Positions 20,679 through 29,413 of a DNA stretch of 64,000 bases are shown piece after piece. Each line of letters opens with the position of its first letter. Positions within the stretch are counted from its first letter, which is position 1. This stretch comes from Vineibacter terrae (GTDB taxonomy: Bacteria > Pseudomonadota > Alphaproteobacteria > Reyranellales > Reyranellaceae): NCBI RefSeq assembly GCF_008039615.1, contig NZ_VDUZ01000033.1, positions 1-64,000 on the forward strand, in the 5' to 3' direction. Both the position numbers and the translations under genes were made by a program. Under the pieces are notes generated by a model that saw only the letters and a program-made list of their open reading frames with translations, made no database searches and was not told where the DNA came from.

Positions 20679-22664
20679 TCACAGCTCCATCCCATCACCG
20701 GGATCGAGCGAGACCTGACGGGCGACACCCTGCATCAGTCGGTTCATCCGGCTGTTGCGGGCGGCGTCATCCTCGGCCTCGTCGGCAAGGCCGATCTCGA
20801 ATTCATTCTCGATCGGCGCCTTCTTCTCGACAGGCTTCACGCGGCTCAATTCGGGCTGCTGGCGACGCTCGGACTCGGTCGGATCTTCGTCGCCCGTTTC
20901 CCTTCCCGGCTTCGCTTCGGCGATCACAGGCCGAGCCGGGAGCGGGAGGGCGATCCAATCGTCAACATGACCCTGTTTCGGTTGCGCGAGCGCCGGCGGC
21001 GGCAGGACACGCTCTTTGAAGCGGGCGTCCTCGTAGTAGCGCGCCTTCTTCGCTCGGATCGGTGGCGTCCCTGCGACCATTACGATCTCGTCGGTCGGCG
21101 GGAGCTGCATGACCTCGCCGGGTGTGAGTAACTGGCGGGCCGTCTCCGAGCGCGAGACCATAAGGTGCCCGAGCCAGGGCGACAGCCGATGCCCGGCATA
21201 GTTCCGCATCGCCTTCATCTCGGTGGCTGTGCCGAGCGCGTCTGACACGCGTTTGGCGGTTCGTTCGTCGTTCGTGGCGAAGCTCACGCGCACATGGCAG
21301 TTATCGAGGATCGAATTGTTCGCTCCGTAGGCTTTTTCGATCTGGTTGAGACTCTGGGCGATCAGGAAGCTCTTGAGGCCATAGCCCGCCATGAAGGCCA
21401 GCGCGGACTCGAAGAAGTCGAGCCGCCCAAGCGCCGGAAACTCGTCCAGCATCAACAGCAGCCGATGGCGGCCCGCCTTCGCCTGCAGATCCTCGGTCAG
21501 GCGTCGGCCGACCTGATTGAGGATCAAACGGATCAGCGGCTTCGTGCGGTTGATGTCGGAGGGCGGCACGACGAGGTAGAGCGTGGTCGGGTGCCTGCCG
21601 CCCACGATATCGGTGATGCGCCAGTCGCAGCGCCGCGTCACCTCGGCCACCACGGGATCACGGTAGAGGCCGAGGAACGACATGGCGGTGCTCAGCACGC
21701 CCGACCGCTCATTGTCGCTCTTGTTGAGCAGCTCGCGCGCCGCGCTAGCGATGACGGGATGCGGGCCGGCTTCACCGAGATGTGCCGTCTTCATCATCGC
21801 CGCGAGGGTGGACTCAATCGGGCGCTTCGGGTCCGACAGAAACGCCGCGACACCAGCGAGCGTCTTGTCCTCCTCGGCATAGAGGACATGGAGGATGGCG
21901 CCGACCAGTAGCGCGTGGCTGGTCTTTTCCCAGTGGTTGCGCTTCTCCAATGAGCCTTCGGGATCGACCAGGATGTCGGCGATGTTCTGAACGTCACGGA
22001 CTTCCCATTCGCCGCGGCGCACCTCGAGCAGCGGATTGTAGGCCGACGATTTGGCGTTGGTCGGATCGAACAGCAGCACCCGGCCATGCTTGGCGCGGAA
22101 GCCGGCGGTGAGCTGCCAGTTCTCCCCCTTGATGTCGTGGACGATGGCCGAGCCGGGCCAGGTCAACAGCGTCGGCACCACCAGTCCGACGCCCTTGCCG
22201 CTGCGGGTCGGCGCGAAGCACAGCACATGCTCCGGCCCGTCGTGGCGGAGATAGTCGCGATCATATCGGCCGAGGACGACGCCATCGGCGCCGAGCAGAC
22301 CGGCGGCCTGCACCTCCTGCCGTTCGGCCCATCGCGCCGAGCCATAGGTCTCCACCTTCTTGGCTTCGCGCGCCCGCCAGACCGACATGCCGATGGCGAC
22401 AGCGATCGAGATGAAGCCGCCCGACGCTGCAATGTAAGCGCCCTCGACAAAGATCGCCGGCGCATAGGCATCGAAGCCGTACCACCACCAGAAAAATGAG
22501 GGCGGCAGATAGAAGGGAAACCCGAACAGCCGGAACCATGGTTGCCCCAGCTCGGGCTGGAATGCCAGCCGCCAGGCCACCCACTCGGTCGCGCCCCAGG
22601 TCGTGACCAGCACGATCGCGAAGACGGCGAGAATCTGGCCCCAGAGGATTTTCGTAGCGGACAT
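20679..22664 (-). CDS. traG: Type IV coupling protein TraG (VirD4-like)
   Basis: A 661-residue coupling ATPase that links the relaxase-DNA complex to the secretion channel. Two N-terminal membrane helices (about residues 8-28 and 65-90) precede the cytoplasmic motor. Its P-loop PTRSGKGVG and the nearby VHDIKGENW are typical TraG motifs, and a Walker B LLMLDEFPALGRL lies in the middle. The start MSATKIL at 22664 is chosen because upstream in-frame sequence overlaps the relaxase gene and is unlike the family. The C-terminal 100 residues are acidic and variable. Confidence 0.95.
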   Translation of the reverse strand: MSATKILWGQILAVFAIVLVTTWGATEWVAWRLAFQPELGQPWFRLFGFPFYLPPSFFWWWYGFDAYAPAIFVEGAYIAASGGFISIAVAIGMSVWRAREAKKVETYGSARWAERQEVQAAGLLGADGVVLGRYDRDYLRHDGPEHVLCFAPTRSGKGVGLVVPTLLTWPGSAIVHDIKGENWQLTAGFRAKHGRVLLFDPTNAKSSAYNPLLEVRRGEWEVRDVQNIADILVDPEGSLEKRNHWEKTSHALLVGAILHVLYAEEDKTLAGVAAFLSDPKRPIESTLAAMMKTAHLGEAGPHPVIASAARELLNKSDNERSGVLSTAMSFLGLYRDPVVAEVTRRCDWRITDIVGGRHPTTLYLVVPPSDINRTKPLIRLILNQVGRRLTEDLQAKAGRHRLLLMLDEFPALGRLDFFESALAFMAGYGLKSFLIAQSLNQIEKAYGANNSILDNCHVRVSFATNDERTAKRVSDALGTATEMKAMRNYAGHRLSPWLGHLMVSRSETARQLLTPGEVMQLPPTDEIVMVAGTPPIRAKKARYYEDARFKERVLPPPALAQPKQGHVDDWIALPLPARPVIAEAKPGRETGDEDPTESERRQQPELSRVKPVEKKAPIENEFEIGLADEAEDDAARNSRMNRLMQGVARQVSLDPGDGMEL

Positions 22665-22689
22665 AGCGGTTAAGTCTTTCTGCGAGGGA

Positions 22690-24429
22690 TCAGAGGCCGA
22701 GGCTGCGCTTGCGGCCGAAGCTCCAGTCGATGCCGCCGTCATCGCGGGCGACGCCGGAGACGTGCTTGCCGAGCTGCTTTTCGAGGGAGGGCGTCCACGG
22801 CACAAGCTGGAAGCCGAGGCCGTCGTCGAGCATGGCGAACCGGCCCGAGGCGAGCGTGAAGCGCTGACGGTAGGAGCCGGCGACGTATTCGCCGCTGGCC
22901 GCGCGATTGAACGGCTGGCCGGTCTCGGCGGCGAGCTTGTCGCCGAGCGCCTCCAGCTCGCGGCGGCGCAGCGTGTCGATCAGATTGCGGGTGAAGGTAA
23001 CACGCTGGCCATGACGCTCGCCGAAGCCTTGTCCGACTAGGTGATCGGCCCGGCGCTCCAACGCCTGTCGAACCTCAGCGCCGAAGCCGCCCTCGGACAG
23101 CGCAGCCGGCTCGCGGGCGATGTTCTGCCGGTCGAGCCAGGTTGCGCCTGACGCGATGACCTGGCGGTCGATATCGAGATCGGAGCGGATGGCGATCGCC
23201 ACGCGCCGCTGCCCTTGAGCGTCTTCGAACCTGCGCAGCTCGACGATCGAGCCGGGCGCGCTGTCGCCGGCCGCAGCGAGGTCGGGGAGCTTGATGTGAT
23301 GGGTGCGGCCATCGACACCATCGACCACGGCATAGGCCGTGCCCTTCAGCTCGTCGTCGAGGCCGCGATCGACCAGCCGACCGATGATCGGCGTGTCGAG
23401 ACTCTCTGCCGCGAGCACATAGCTGGCCGAGCCGCGCTCGATGCCGCGTTCCGTCAGCGCGCGGTGCATCCGCTTGATGATGTCACCGCGCTCGCCGAGC
23501 TCGCGCAGCGTCACCTCGGTTCCGCCGTCGATCATCCATTGGCCGGGGCCGACCTGCTCGGCGAGGCCAAGGGTTTCCAGCTTGCGAAGCCGCCCAACCT
23601 TCAGGGCGTGATATTCGTCGGGCCGGGTGCTCGGATCAGGCGCCATGTCAATGACGCCGGCCTCGCGGCCGTCGCGGACGAGCTGCCGGTCGAGCTGGGT
23701 CCAGCGCTCCGCCTCGACCTGGCGCTCCAGATTGCGACGGATGTCGAGGTCGGTGCGCGGCCCCAATTCCTGTGTGACCAGATCGGCTGCGCGGGCGCGC
23801 ATCCCTTCCTTGATATAATCGCGCGCGATGACAAGGTCCTGCCCGTCATCGGCGCGGCCGCGCAGGATGATGTGGACGTGCGGGTTGTCGGTGTTCCAGT
23901 GATCGACCGCGGCCCAATCGAGCTTGGTGCCGAGATCCTTTTCCATCTGGGCCATCAGGTCGCGTGCGAAGGATTTGAGGTCGGCCATGTCGACGGCGTC
24001 TTCGGGCGAGACGATGAAGCGGAAGTGATGCCTGTCGTCCTGGCAGCGCTCGGCGAAGCCGCGGCCATCGACGTCATCGGTCTCCGGCCCGAACAGCCGG
24101 GCTTTCTCCCCGTCGCGGGTCACGCCCTCGCGGCGCAGATAGCTCAGATGGGCGGCAAGCGGCGCGGCGCGCGCGTGATGGCGAACGAGCCTGGTCTTGA
24201 TGACGACGATGCGCGATCGGCCCGTCAGCAGACGATTGGCGCGCACGCTCGCCGTGCGGCCGCGCCCGAAGGTCGAGCGGTTGCCGGAGCTGATCCGGCC
24301 GGTGCGAGAGATACGGGCACCGGCCTTCTGCGCGGCGGCGAGCGCCTGCGCGATGAAGGGTCGGGCGCGCTGTGCGTTGGATGAGCGGATGCGACCAGGC
24401 CGGATGCGGAAATTGTCCTCGCCGCTCAT
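22690..24429 (-). CDS. VirD2-type relaxase (DUF3363)
   Basis: Relaxase of 579 residues that should nick oriT and pilot the strand into the recipient. It has the HLSYLRREG segment carrying the likely catalytic Tyr97, a HHFRFIVSPED strand at 134-144, and the metal-binding pattern DHWNTDNPHVHIILRG with His177, His184 and His186. The C-terminal half matches the DUF3363 extension of RlxS-like relaxases in alphaproteobacterial ICEs. The start MSGEDNF at 24429 is chosen; the longer frame upstream runs into the repeat-rich region that I propose as oriT. Confidence 0.93.
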   Translation of the reverse strand: MSGEDNFRIRPGRIRSSNAQRARPFIAQALAAAQKAGARISRTGRISSGNRSTFGRGRTASVRANRLLTGRSRIVVIKTRLVRHHARAAPLAAHLSYLRREGVTRDGEKARLFGPETDDVDGRGFAERCQDDRHHFRFIVSPEDAVDMADLKSFARDLMAQMEKDLGTKLDWAAVDHWNTDNPHVHIILRGRADDGQDLVIARDYIKEGMRARAADLVTQELGPRTDLDIRRNLERQVEAERWTQLDRQLVRDGREAGVIDMAPDPSTRPDEYHALKVGRLRKLETLGLAEQVGPGQWMIDGGTEVTLRELGERGDIIKRMHRALTERGIERGSASYVLAAESLDTPIIGRLVDRGLDDELKGTAYAVVDGVDGRTHHIKLPDLAAAGDSAPGSIVELRRFEDAQGQRRVAIAIRSDLDIDRQVIASGATWLDRQNIAREPAALSEGGFGAEVRQALERRADHLVGQGFGERHGQRVTFTRNLIDTLRRRELEALGDKLAAETGQPFNRAASGEYVAGSYRQRFTLASGRFAMLDDGLGFQLVPWTPSLEKQLGKHVSGVARDDGGIDWSFGRKRSLGL

Positions 24430-24673
24430 GGCTGAGAGCCCGCACATCGCGCCAAGCGCATGAAATCGCGGAGGAACAGACGTCGCCGCGAGGTGCGCGG
24501 AAATCCCGCACCTCGCGAAAGCGGGCCATAACCTATTGAAACAGAACAACCGACCGACGCCGCACCTCGCGGCTTTTTATCTCGCCATCGTGCGGTTGTG
24601 GTGCCTGCCTCCACCTTCCACGCACGCCATGACACGCCGGAGGCCGCTATCGTGCGATCGGGAACCGTGCCGC
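24430..24673. other. Candidate origin of transfer (oriT)
   Basis: A 244-base non-coding gap between the relaxase and the lytic transglycosylase. It contains a perfect inverted repeat CGCGAGGTGCG / CGCACCTCGCG (24487-24497 and 24507-24517, 9-base loop). The same 11-mer CGCACCTCGCG recurs in direct orientation at 24561-24571, and an AT-richer stretch (CATAACCTATTGAAACAG) lies between the copies. Inverted plus direct repeats beside the relaxase gene are the usual make-up of an oriT. No nic site can be assigned from the sequence alone. Confidence 0.5.
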
Positions 24674-25447
24674 TCATGGCGCATTCCTTCCGCCCGAGCG
24701 CGGAACAAACAGCCCATCCGACTGCGGCTCGATGGCGGAGACGTCGCGCACGGATGATGCCGTCATCGTGGCATCGGAAGCGCGCTCACCCGGCACGGGA
24801 TCGGCGGCCGGTCTGCGCTCGGGCTGCGCGATGAACAGCGGCGCGCGCGTCCAGGCGAGCGGATCGACCGCCGCGACCACGATGGACCTGGCCGCATCGC
24901 CACCGTCCACGGACGGCGCGACGATGGCGACATAGGCGCGCGTTTCTGCGGGCAGCCCACGGCCCTTCAGCGAGTCCTCGTAACGACCAGGACCGGCATT
25001 GTAGGCCGCGATCCAGCCGGGCGATCCGTAGCGATCGAACAACTCGCGGATATAGCCGGCGCCGGCGATGATGTTGTCATGCGGATCGTAAGGATCAGCG
25101 CCGAGACGGTAGCGAAGGCGCAAGCCTGCCCAGGTCGGCGGCATGATCTGCATCAGGCCCATCGCGCCCCTCGGCGAAAGGGCGCGTGGATCGCCTGCAC
25201 TTTCGGCACGCATCACCGCCCTGATCCATGCGATCGGAATGCCGTAGCGCCGCGAAGCCTCGGCGATATGATCGCCATACGGATCGCGTGGCGACGGTTG
25301 AGCGGCGCCCAAGTCCTGCGCCATCGTGATCGCCGGCATGATGCTCGCGAGGGTGAGGCCGGAAAGGAGAAGGAGAGCCATGCGCCGAGCAGCGCAGCGC
25401 GGCCCGGACGCAATCGAACGGCTCGTCGGTTGACGAGAGCCAAGCAT
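24674..25447 (-). CDS. Lytic transglycosylase (VirB1-like)
   Basis: A 257-residue periplasmic SLT-type muramidase that opens peptidoglycan for the secretion channel. The signal peptide covers residues ~23-44 (MALLLLSGLTLASI to TMAQ). The catalytic Glu82 lies in AVMRAESAGDPRALSPRGAMGLMQIMP, followed by the AYNAGPGRY motif. An internal ATG at codon 23 is an equally good start. It lies between relaxase and DUF736 in the mobilisation cluster. Confidence 0.93.
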   Translation of the reverse strand: MLGSRQPTSRSIASGPRCAARRMALLLLSGLTLASIMPAITMAQDLGAAQPSPRDPYGDHIAEASRRYGIPIAWIRAVMRAESAGDPRALSPRGAMGLMQIMPPTWAGLRLRYRLGADPYDPHDNIIAGAGYIRELFDRYGSPGWIAAYNAGPGRYEDSLKGRGLPAETRAYVAIVAPSVDGGDAARSIVVAAVDPLAWTRAPLFIAQPERRPAADPVPGERASDATMTASSVRDVSAIEPQSDGLFVPRSGGRNAP

Positions 25448-25450
25448 CGG

Positions 25451-25798
25451 TCAGTCCTTCTCGCCGCGATCGCGCGGACGCGACCAATGCAGCGAACAGG
25501 CCGAGCCGGCATCGTCGTCGCGGAACAGGTTGGCGCGGATCGGGTGCGGGAATGTTGGATCGTCGATCAGCAGCGCGACGTATTCGCCGGCCTTCTCGCC
25601 GGAGCGTTTCCATCCGGCGCCGATCTCCGCGCCCGGCTCATTGTTCATGCCGTCGAAGACATGGACGCGATACTGCGGTGCGTTCTCAACCTCGGTCGGT
25701 TCGGTTGCGATGATTATGACGTCCTGGTTCAAAACCAGCGTCGTCAGATGCCCGACGAAGCCGGTCTCGTCGTGCGTGAACTCGCCAATCTGGGGCAT
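25451..25798 (-). CDS. DUF736 protein, copy 1
   Basis: A 115-residue cytosolic protein of the DUF736 family, small beta-rich proteins found almost only on plasmids and ICEs of alphaproteobacteria, function unknown. Landmarks are MPQIGEFTHDETGFVGHL at the start and SGEKAGEYVALLIDDPTFPHPIRANLF near the end. The start is the ATG at 25798 rather than one 15 codons earlier, because family proteins begin at this methionine. A second, diverged copy lies at 35137-35460. Confidence 0.92.
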   Translation of the reverse strand: MPQIGEFTHDETGFVGHLTTLVLNQDVIIIATEPTEVENAPQYRVHVFDGMNNEPGAEIGAGWKRSGEKAGEYVALLIDDPTFPHPIRANLFRDDDAGSACSLHWSRPRDRGEKD

Positions 25799-25867
25799 GT
25801 CAGTCTCCTTCGCGGTGGGATTGGGATAGCCATCGGCGAGCACCGCTCCCGCCGAATGGGAAGGCGG

Positions 25868-26413
25868 TCAGCGTGTCGGCGCACGCCATTCGAAGCGGCC
25901 GGTGCCGTCTTCATCAGTCCACAGCGGGACGGCACGGCCGATGATCTGGTCGGTCGAGATCAAGCCGAAGTAGCGGCCGTCGAGGCTGTCGCGGACCTGC
26001 CAGTTCATGAGGAAGACTTCGCCAGTCTGGACCCGGCGGCAGCCTTGCCAGACGGGAAGATTGCGGCCTGCGCGATCGCGCTCCAGTGCCGCACCGACCT
26101 CCACACCATCGACGGTGATAGTGAGGTTCGAACGGCAAACGGTCTGTCCGGAGACGGCGAGGATGCGCTTCATCAGCGGCACGCCCTTGGGCAGATAGCC
26201 GCGCTCGGCGAGGAAGGTCGCGAGCGGCTCGGGCGCGTCGACTGCAACGAGATCGGTGATGTCGAATGGCCCGTCGAAGTCGATCGAATAGAGGCCGATC
26301 GGCGCGCTCGCTGAAGCGTTCCAGATCAGCTTGATCGGCATCGGCGTAAGGCCGGGATAGCCAACGCCAAGCGCTGCGAGCGTCGTCACGAGGAGAAGCA
26401 CAGCGCGGCTCAC
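25868..26413 (-). CDS. traF: S26 family signal peptidase (TraF-like)
   Basis: A 181-residue serine peptidase of the TraF/LepB type that in IncP plasmids matures and cyclises the TrbC pilin. It has one N-terminal membrane helix (residues 4-20), the catalytic Ser36 in SAPIGLY, and the general-base Lys82 in PLMKRILAVSGQ. The start is GTG at 26413, overlapping the DUF2840 stop by four bases (GTGA). A much longer frame upstream is only the shadow of DUF2840. Confidence 0.92.
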   Translation of the reverse strand: MSRAVLLLVTTLAALGVGYPGLTPMPIKLIWNASASAPIGLYSIDFDGPFDITDLVAVDAPEPLATFLAERGYLPKGVPLMKRILAVSGQTVCRSNLTITVDGVEVGAALERDRAGRNLPVWQGCRRVQTGEVFLMNWQVRDSLDGRYFGLISTDQIIGRAVPLWTDEDGTGRFEWRAPTR

Positions 26414-26931
26414 GGCTCGGCCCTCCGGCGTGCCAAGAACGCGCGATGATGGTCGAGCGTGTAGGTGCGCGGCTCCTGTCCGGCGGTCAGCCGGTTGTGG
26501 ACGTGACGCCAATGATCGGGCGAGACCGCTTCGGGATCGATGCCGATGTGCTCGATGGCGTCGATCGCCTGCAGCACGCGCTCGACCCTGGGCCAGCTCT
26601 CGATCTTCAGCAGGATGTCGCCGCCAGGACGGACGAACGGCAGTGTCTGGTAGGCCTCGCCGTGCGCAACCGAGCACACGACGTCGATGCGCGAGATGAT
26701 CGTGCCGAAGTCGTTCGAGGCCCAGCGGACGAAGGCGAAGACGGCGCCAGGGCGGAAGGATAGGACGCGCCGTCGACGGTCGAGAATCTGTTCGTGGGCG
26801 TGCGAACCGAAGCGGATCCAGTTCTCGATTTTCTTCTCGACCCACGTCAGCTCGACATGGGTGAGATTGTCCTGCGGAAGCGCGCTTGGCGTCGGGCCGC
26901 CGCGCACGCGGGGGGCCGCGGCGCCGGTCAT
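26410..26931 (-). CDS. DUF2840 domain protein
   Basis: A 173-residue cytosolic protein of the ICE-specific DUF2840 family, function unknown. Landmarks are LTHVELTWVEKKIENWIRFG near the N-terminus, FVRWASNDFGTIISRIDVV in the middle, and a basic C-terminus. It overlaps the RHH gene upstream and the signal peptidase downstream by four bases each, so the three genes are translationally coupled. Confidence 0.9.
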   Translation of the reverse strand: MTGAAAPRVRGGPTPSALPQDNLTHVELTWVEKKIENWIRFGSHAHEQILDRRRRVLSFRPGAVFAFVRWASNDFGTIISRIDVVCSVAHGEAYQTLPFVRPGGDILLKIESWPRVERVLQAIDAIEHIGIDPEAVSPDHWRHVHNRLTAGQEPRTYTLDHHRAFLARRRAEP

Positions 26932-27182
26932 GAAGGGTCTCCTTCAATCGGTGGGAATTCCCGCGCGAGCAGATCGCGCAGCATGTCGGCGACGGTGACG
27001 CCGCGCCGGAAGGCGGCGATCTTGATCCGTCCGCGCAGGTCGGGCGTGACGTCGATGGTCATGCGGGCGGTGAAGGCTTCACCGTCCGCCGCGCGCGCCG
27101 CGGGGGCATCGGCGGCCTTGATCCAGGCGTCAGGATTGCTCGGGCGCGCCGCGAAGCCGCGCCGTTGGGATCGCTCGCTCAT
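26928..27182 (-). CDS. Ribbon-helix-helix partition-associated protein
   Basis: An 84-residue protein with a disordered N-terminus and a C-terminal ribbon-helix-helix region (ARMTIDVTPDLRGRIKIAAFRRGVTVADMLRDLLAREF). By size, fold and position directly after parA it resembles ParG-type centromere-binding partners of ParA ATPases. It is coupled to parA by a four-base overlap. Partition function is inferred. Confidence 0.8.
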   Translation of the reverse strand: MSERSQRRGFAARPSNPDAWIKAADAPAARAADGEAFTARMTIDVTPDLRGRIKIAAFRRGVTVADMLRDLLAREFPPIEGDPS

Positions 27183-27817
27183 GGCGCGATCCTTTCGATC
27201 TCGGTGACGAGCGCCGCGATCTCGCGCGCGGCGGGTCCGTTGTCGTCGATCTCGAAGGCGAGCCGGCCCGATTGCGCGGCGTCGGCGTAGATGACGCGCT
27301 GTCCGATCGCCGTGCGCAGCACTGGCGGATCGTGATCGGCGAGCGTCTCGGCCGTCTCGCGGGCGATCACGGTGCGAGCACCGCAGCGATTGAGGATGAA
27401 GCGGGCGCGCAGCTCCGGCCGATAGATGCGCGCCTCCGACAGGAGCGCCAGCATCTCGGCGGATGCCCAGCCGTCGAGCGGCGACGGCTGGACTGGGATC
27501 AACACCAGGTCGGCGGCGAGCAGCGCCGAGCGCATCAGCCCGGCGACACGCGGCGGCCCGTCGATCACCACATGATCGACATCGCGCGCCAGCTCGGGCG
27601 CCTCACGATGGAGCGTGTCGCGCGCCAGGCCGACGACGCCGAACAGGCGCGGCGCGTGCTCGCGGGCGCGTTGCTGCGACCAGTCGAGCGCCGAGCCCTG
27701 GGGATCGGCATCGACCAGCGTGACACGCTTTCCCTTACCGGCCCATTCGCCGGCGAGATGCAGCGCTAGCGTCGTCTTGCCGACGCCGCCCTTCTGATTG
27801 AGGAGGGCCACGATCAT
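27179..27817 (-). CDS. parA: ParA family partition ATPase
   Basis: A 212-residue Walker-type ATPase of the short ParA/ParF class. The deviant P-loop KGGVGKTT is at residues 9-16, with the DADPQGSALDWSQQR and HVVIDGPPR motifs following. It segregates plasmid or excised-element copies together with a small centromere-binding protein, here probably the RHH gene just downstream. Four-base overlaps join it to repA upstream and to the RHH gene downstream. Confidence 0.95.
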   Translation of the reverse strand: MIVALLNQKGGVGKTTLALHLAGEWAGKGKRVTLVDADPQGSALDWSQQRAREHAPRLFGVVGLARDTLHREAPELARDVDHVVIDGPPRVAGLMRSALLAADLVLIPVQPSPLDGWASAEMLALLSEARIYRPELRARFILNRCGARTVIARETAETLADHDPPVLRTAIGQRVIYADAAQSGRLAFEIDDNGPAAREIAALVTEIERIAP

Positions 27818-28974
27818 TGGCGGCCTCCCGAGCGTGGGCCGAAGGGAAGCCGCGGAGCGTCGGAGGCCCCGTTTCTCGCTGTGTCGGTGTTGGTGAGAGC
27901 GGTGCTGCTTGTGCGCCGTTTGCCAGCGGCGCTGAGCGCGTTCGCGGCCTGCCGGACGAGGTTTTCCACCTGGCGCGCGCGCTCTTCAAAGTTAGATTCT
28001 CTGTTAGATTCTAAGTTAGGGGCGCGATTTTCGGTTTTGCTGTCGTGGGTTAGGCCGTATTTCGGTTCCCGTTGGCACGAGGGGCCGGTTCCTGATGGCA
28101 CGCGCTTTCGGGTTCCCGATGGCACGAAGCCTTTCACAGCTTTTCCACAGGGCGGCGTCCGCTCGAAAGCGAGCAACGTCCGGCCGCCGGCCTCGATCTC
28201 TAGGAACAGCGTATAGCCGGGCAGCGGCTGGCGACGGATGATGTCGCGCAGCTCGAAGGCGAACCGTTTGAACGGCGAGAGCGCACCGGATTTCTGATGG
28301 AGGTGGCGGAAGTCGAACCGCCAGCCATTGCGCTGGCGCCCGCCGTGCTTGCGCACCAGGCGGTAGAGCCAGCGATCGAGTCCGCCCGTGAGATCGAAAT
28401 AGGCCCGGTCGATCGTCAGCACGAGCGCATCGTCGAGAACGGCCTGATAGAACCAGTCGGGCACGATCATCTCGATCCCGTTCGGCTTGCCGTTGCGGTT
28501 GGTGCGCTCCTTCCACTCGTTGATCCACGAGAAGCGATGACGCCGGCTCTCGGCGGGCTGGCGGATCGAGGTGCAGACCGTCGTGGATTGCAGGCGGTCG
28601 AGCGCCGCCTTCAGGCGCTGATAGTCGCGCAAGGACGTGCCGCGTCCGATGAATTTGAGGATTTCATAGGGGGTCGCGACCATCAGGCGTGAGGTGCGCA
28701 AGCCTGCGTCACGCGCCTCGACGATCTGGCTCGCCGCCCAGATCAGGATGTCGGCGTCCCAGATGGTCGCCATGCCGTGATCGGGCACGGCTTCCACTCG
28801 GATCGACACATCACCGGCGGCGAAGTCGATCGGCGCGACGCGGTGGGATTTGGAGAGGGAGAAAAACGGATAGGCCATGAGATCCTGTGCGTCTCGGGCT
28901 GCGAACTCACCGGGGAGCGCACGGAACAGATCGAGCTGCCCGCACTCCGAGAGGGATTGGTGTCGCGCCGCCAT
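27814..28974 (-). CDS. repA: Replication initiator protein A
   Basis: A 386-residue initiator of the RPA family of alphaproteobacterial plasmids and ICEs. The conserved region runs from LMAYPFFSLSKSHRVAPIDF (about residue 32) through SRLMVATPYEILKFIGRGTS and KSGALSPFKRFAFELRDII to about residue 265. The C-terminal 120 residues are low-complexity and probably unfolded. Three 16-base repeats and a DnaA-box-like sequence are embedded in the DNA for this tail (separate entry). It is coupled to parA by a four-base overlap, so replication and partition are co-expressed. Confidence 0.93.
   Translation of the reverse strand: MAARHQSLSECGQLDLFRALPGEFAARDAQDLMAYPFFSLSKSHRVAPIDFAAGDVSIRVEAVPDHGMATIWDADILIWAASQIVEARDAGLRTSRLMVATPYEILKFIGRGTSLRDYQRLKAALDRLQSTTVCTSIRQPAESRRHRFSWINEWKERTNRNGKPNGIEMIVPDWFYQAVLDDALVLTIDRAYFDLTGGLDRWLYRLVRKHGGRQRNGWRFDFRHLHQKSGALSPFKRFAFELRDIIRRQPLPGYTLFLEIEAGGRTLLAFERTPPCGKAVKGFVPSGTRKRVPSGTGPSCQREPKYGLTHDSKTENRAPNLESNRESNFEERARQVENLVRQAANALSAAGKRRTSSTALTNTDTARNGASDAPRLPFGPRSGGRQ
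28064..28126. repeat. Three iteron-like direct repeats inside repA
   Basis: GGTTCCCGTTGGCACG (28064), GGTTCCTGATGGCACG (28087) and GGTTCCCGATGGCACG (28111) are 16-base direct repeats spaced 23 and 24 bases apart, about two helical turns. The first spacing is not a multiple of three, so the repeats are read in different frames and are conserved as DNA rather than protein. TTTTCCACA, one base from the DnaA box consensus, lies at 28141-28149. A short AT-richer run with repeated GTTAGATTCT is nearby, around 27990-28015. Confidence 0.65.
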
Positions 28975-28992
28975 TCGGGAATCCGGGGGCGG

Positions 28993-29274
28993 TCAGCGCG
29001 CGTATCGTCCGGCATGTGCCGGTGGCGAAGGCGTATGGCGCTTGGCCGGAAGCACGCTGCCGCGCGGATCGGAGGTGGAGGTGACGGCGCCGCGCTCGGC
29101 CCAGGCCTCGAGATCGTCGACCGCATAGACGACGCGGCCGCCGAGCTTGCGATAGGCCGGACCTGTTCCGTAGGTCCGATGCTTTTCCAGGGTGCGGGCC
29201 GACAGGCTGAGGAATTCGGCGGCTTCCTTGGTGCGCAGGTAGCGCGGCGGGAGAACGGCGAGATCAGGTCGCAT
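28993..29274 (-). CDS. Excisionase-like helix-turn-helix protein (RdfS-like)
   Basis: A 93-residue AlpA/HTH_17 type DNA-binding protein. The HTH is RYLRTKEAAEFLSLSARTLEKHRTYGTGPAYRKLGGRVVYAVDDLEAWAE (about residues 11-60). Small HTH proteins at this place act as recombination directionality factors (RdfS) in ICEMlSym-type elements (family knowledge). It is the first gene of the run repA-parA-traF-mob and lies directly downstream of the frameshifted activator genes, which is where RdfS is expected. The MRPDLAV start is preferred; upstream in-frame sequence is not family-like. Confidence 0.82.
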   Translation of the reverse strand: MRPDLAVLPPRYLRTKEAAEFLSLSARTLEKHRTYGTGPAYRKLGGRVVYAVDDLEAWAERGAVTSTSDPRGSVLPAKRHTPSPPAHAGRYAR

Positions 29275-29413
29275 GGGAGGGCCTCCGTGGGTTCGTTGGG
29301 GCCGCCGGGAAGCGGCGGGTAACGAAGGCCACGTTGGCGAAGCAGGACCGGCGAGATGCAGGGCGAATTCAGGGGGGCCTAAATTCGCCCACCAAGAGTC
29401 GAAGCGAAGCCGG

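Noticed and set aside
24561-24590. GC stem followed by CTTTTTAT near 24571 as a terminator
   Set aside because: The 11-mer there pairs with the copy at 24487 rather than locally, so the repeat set is better explained as part of an oriT.
28064-28126. Three regularly spaced repeats as a possible CRISPR array
   Set aside because: Repeats are only 16 bases with 7-8 base gaps, lie inside repA, and no cas gene is near; iterons fit better.
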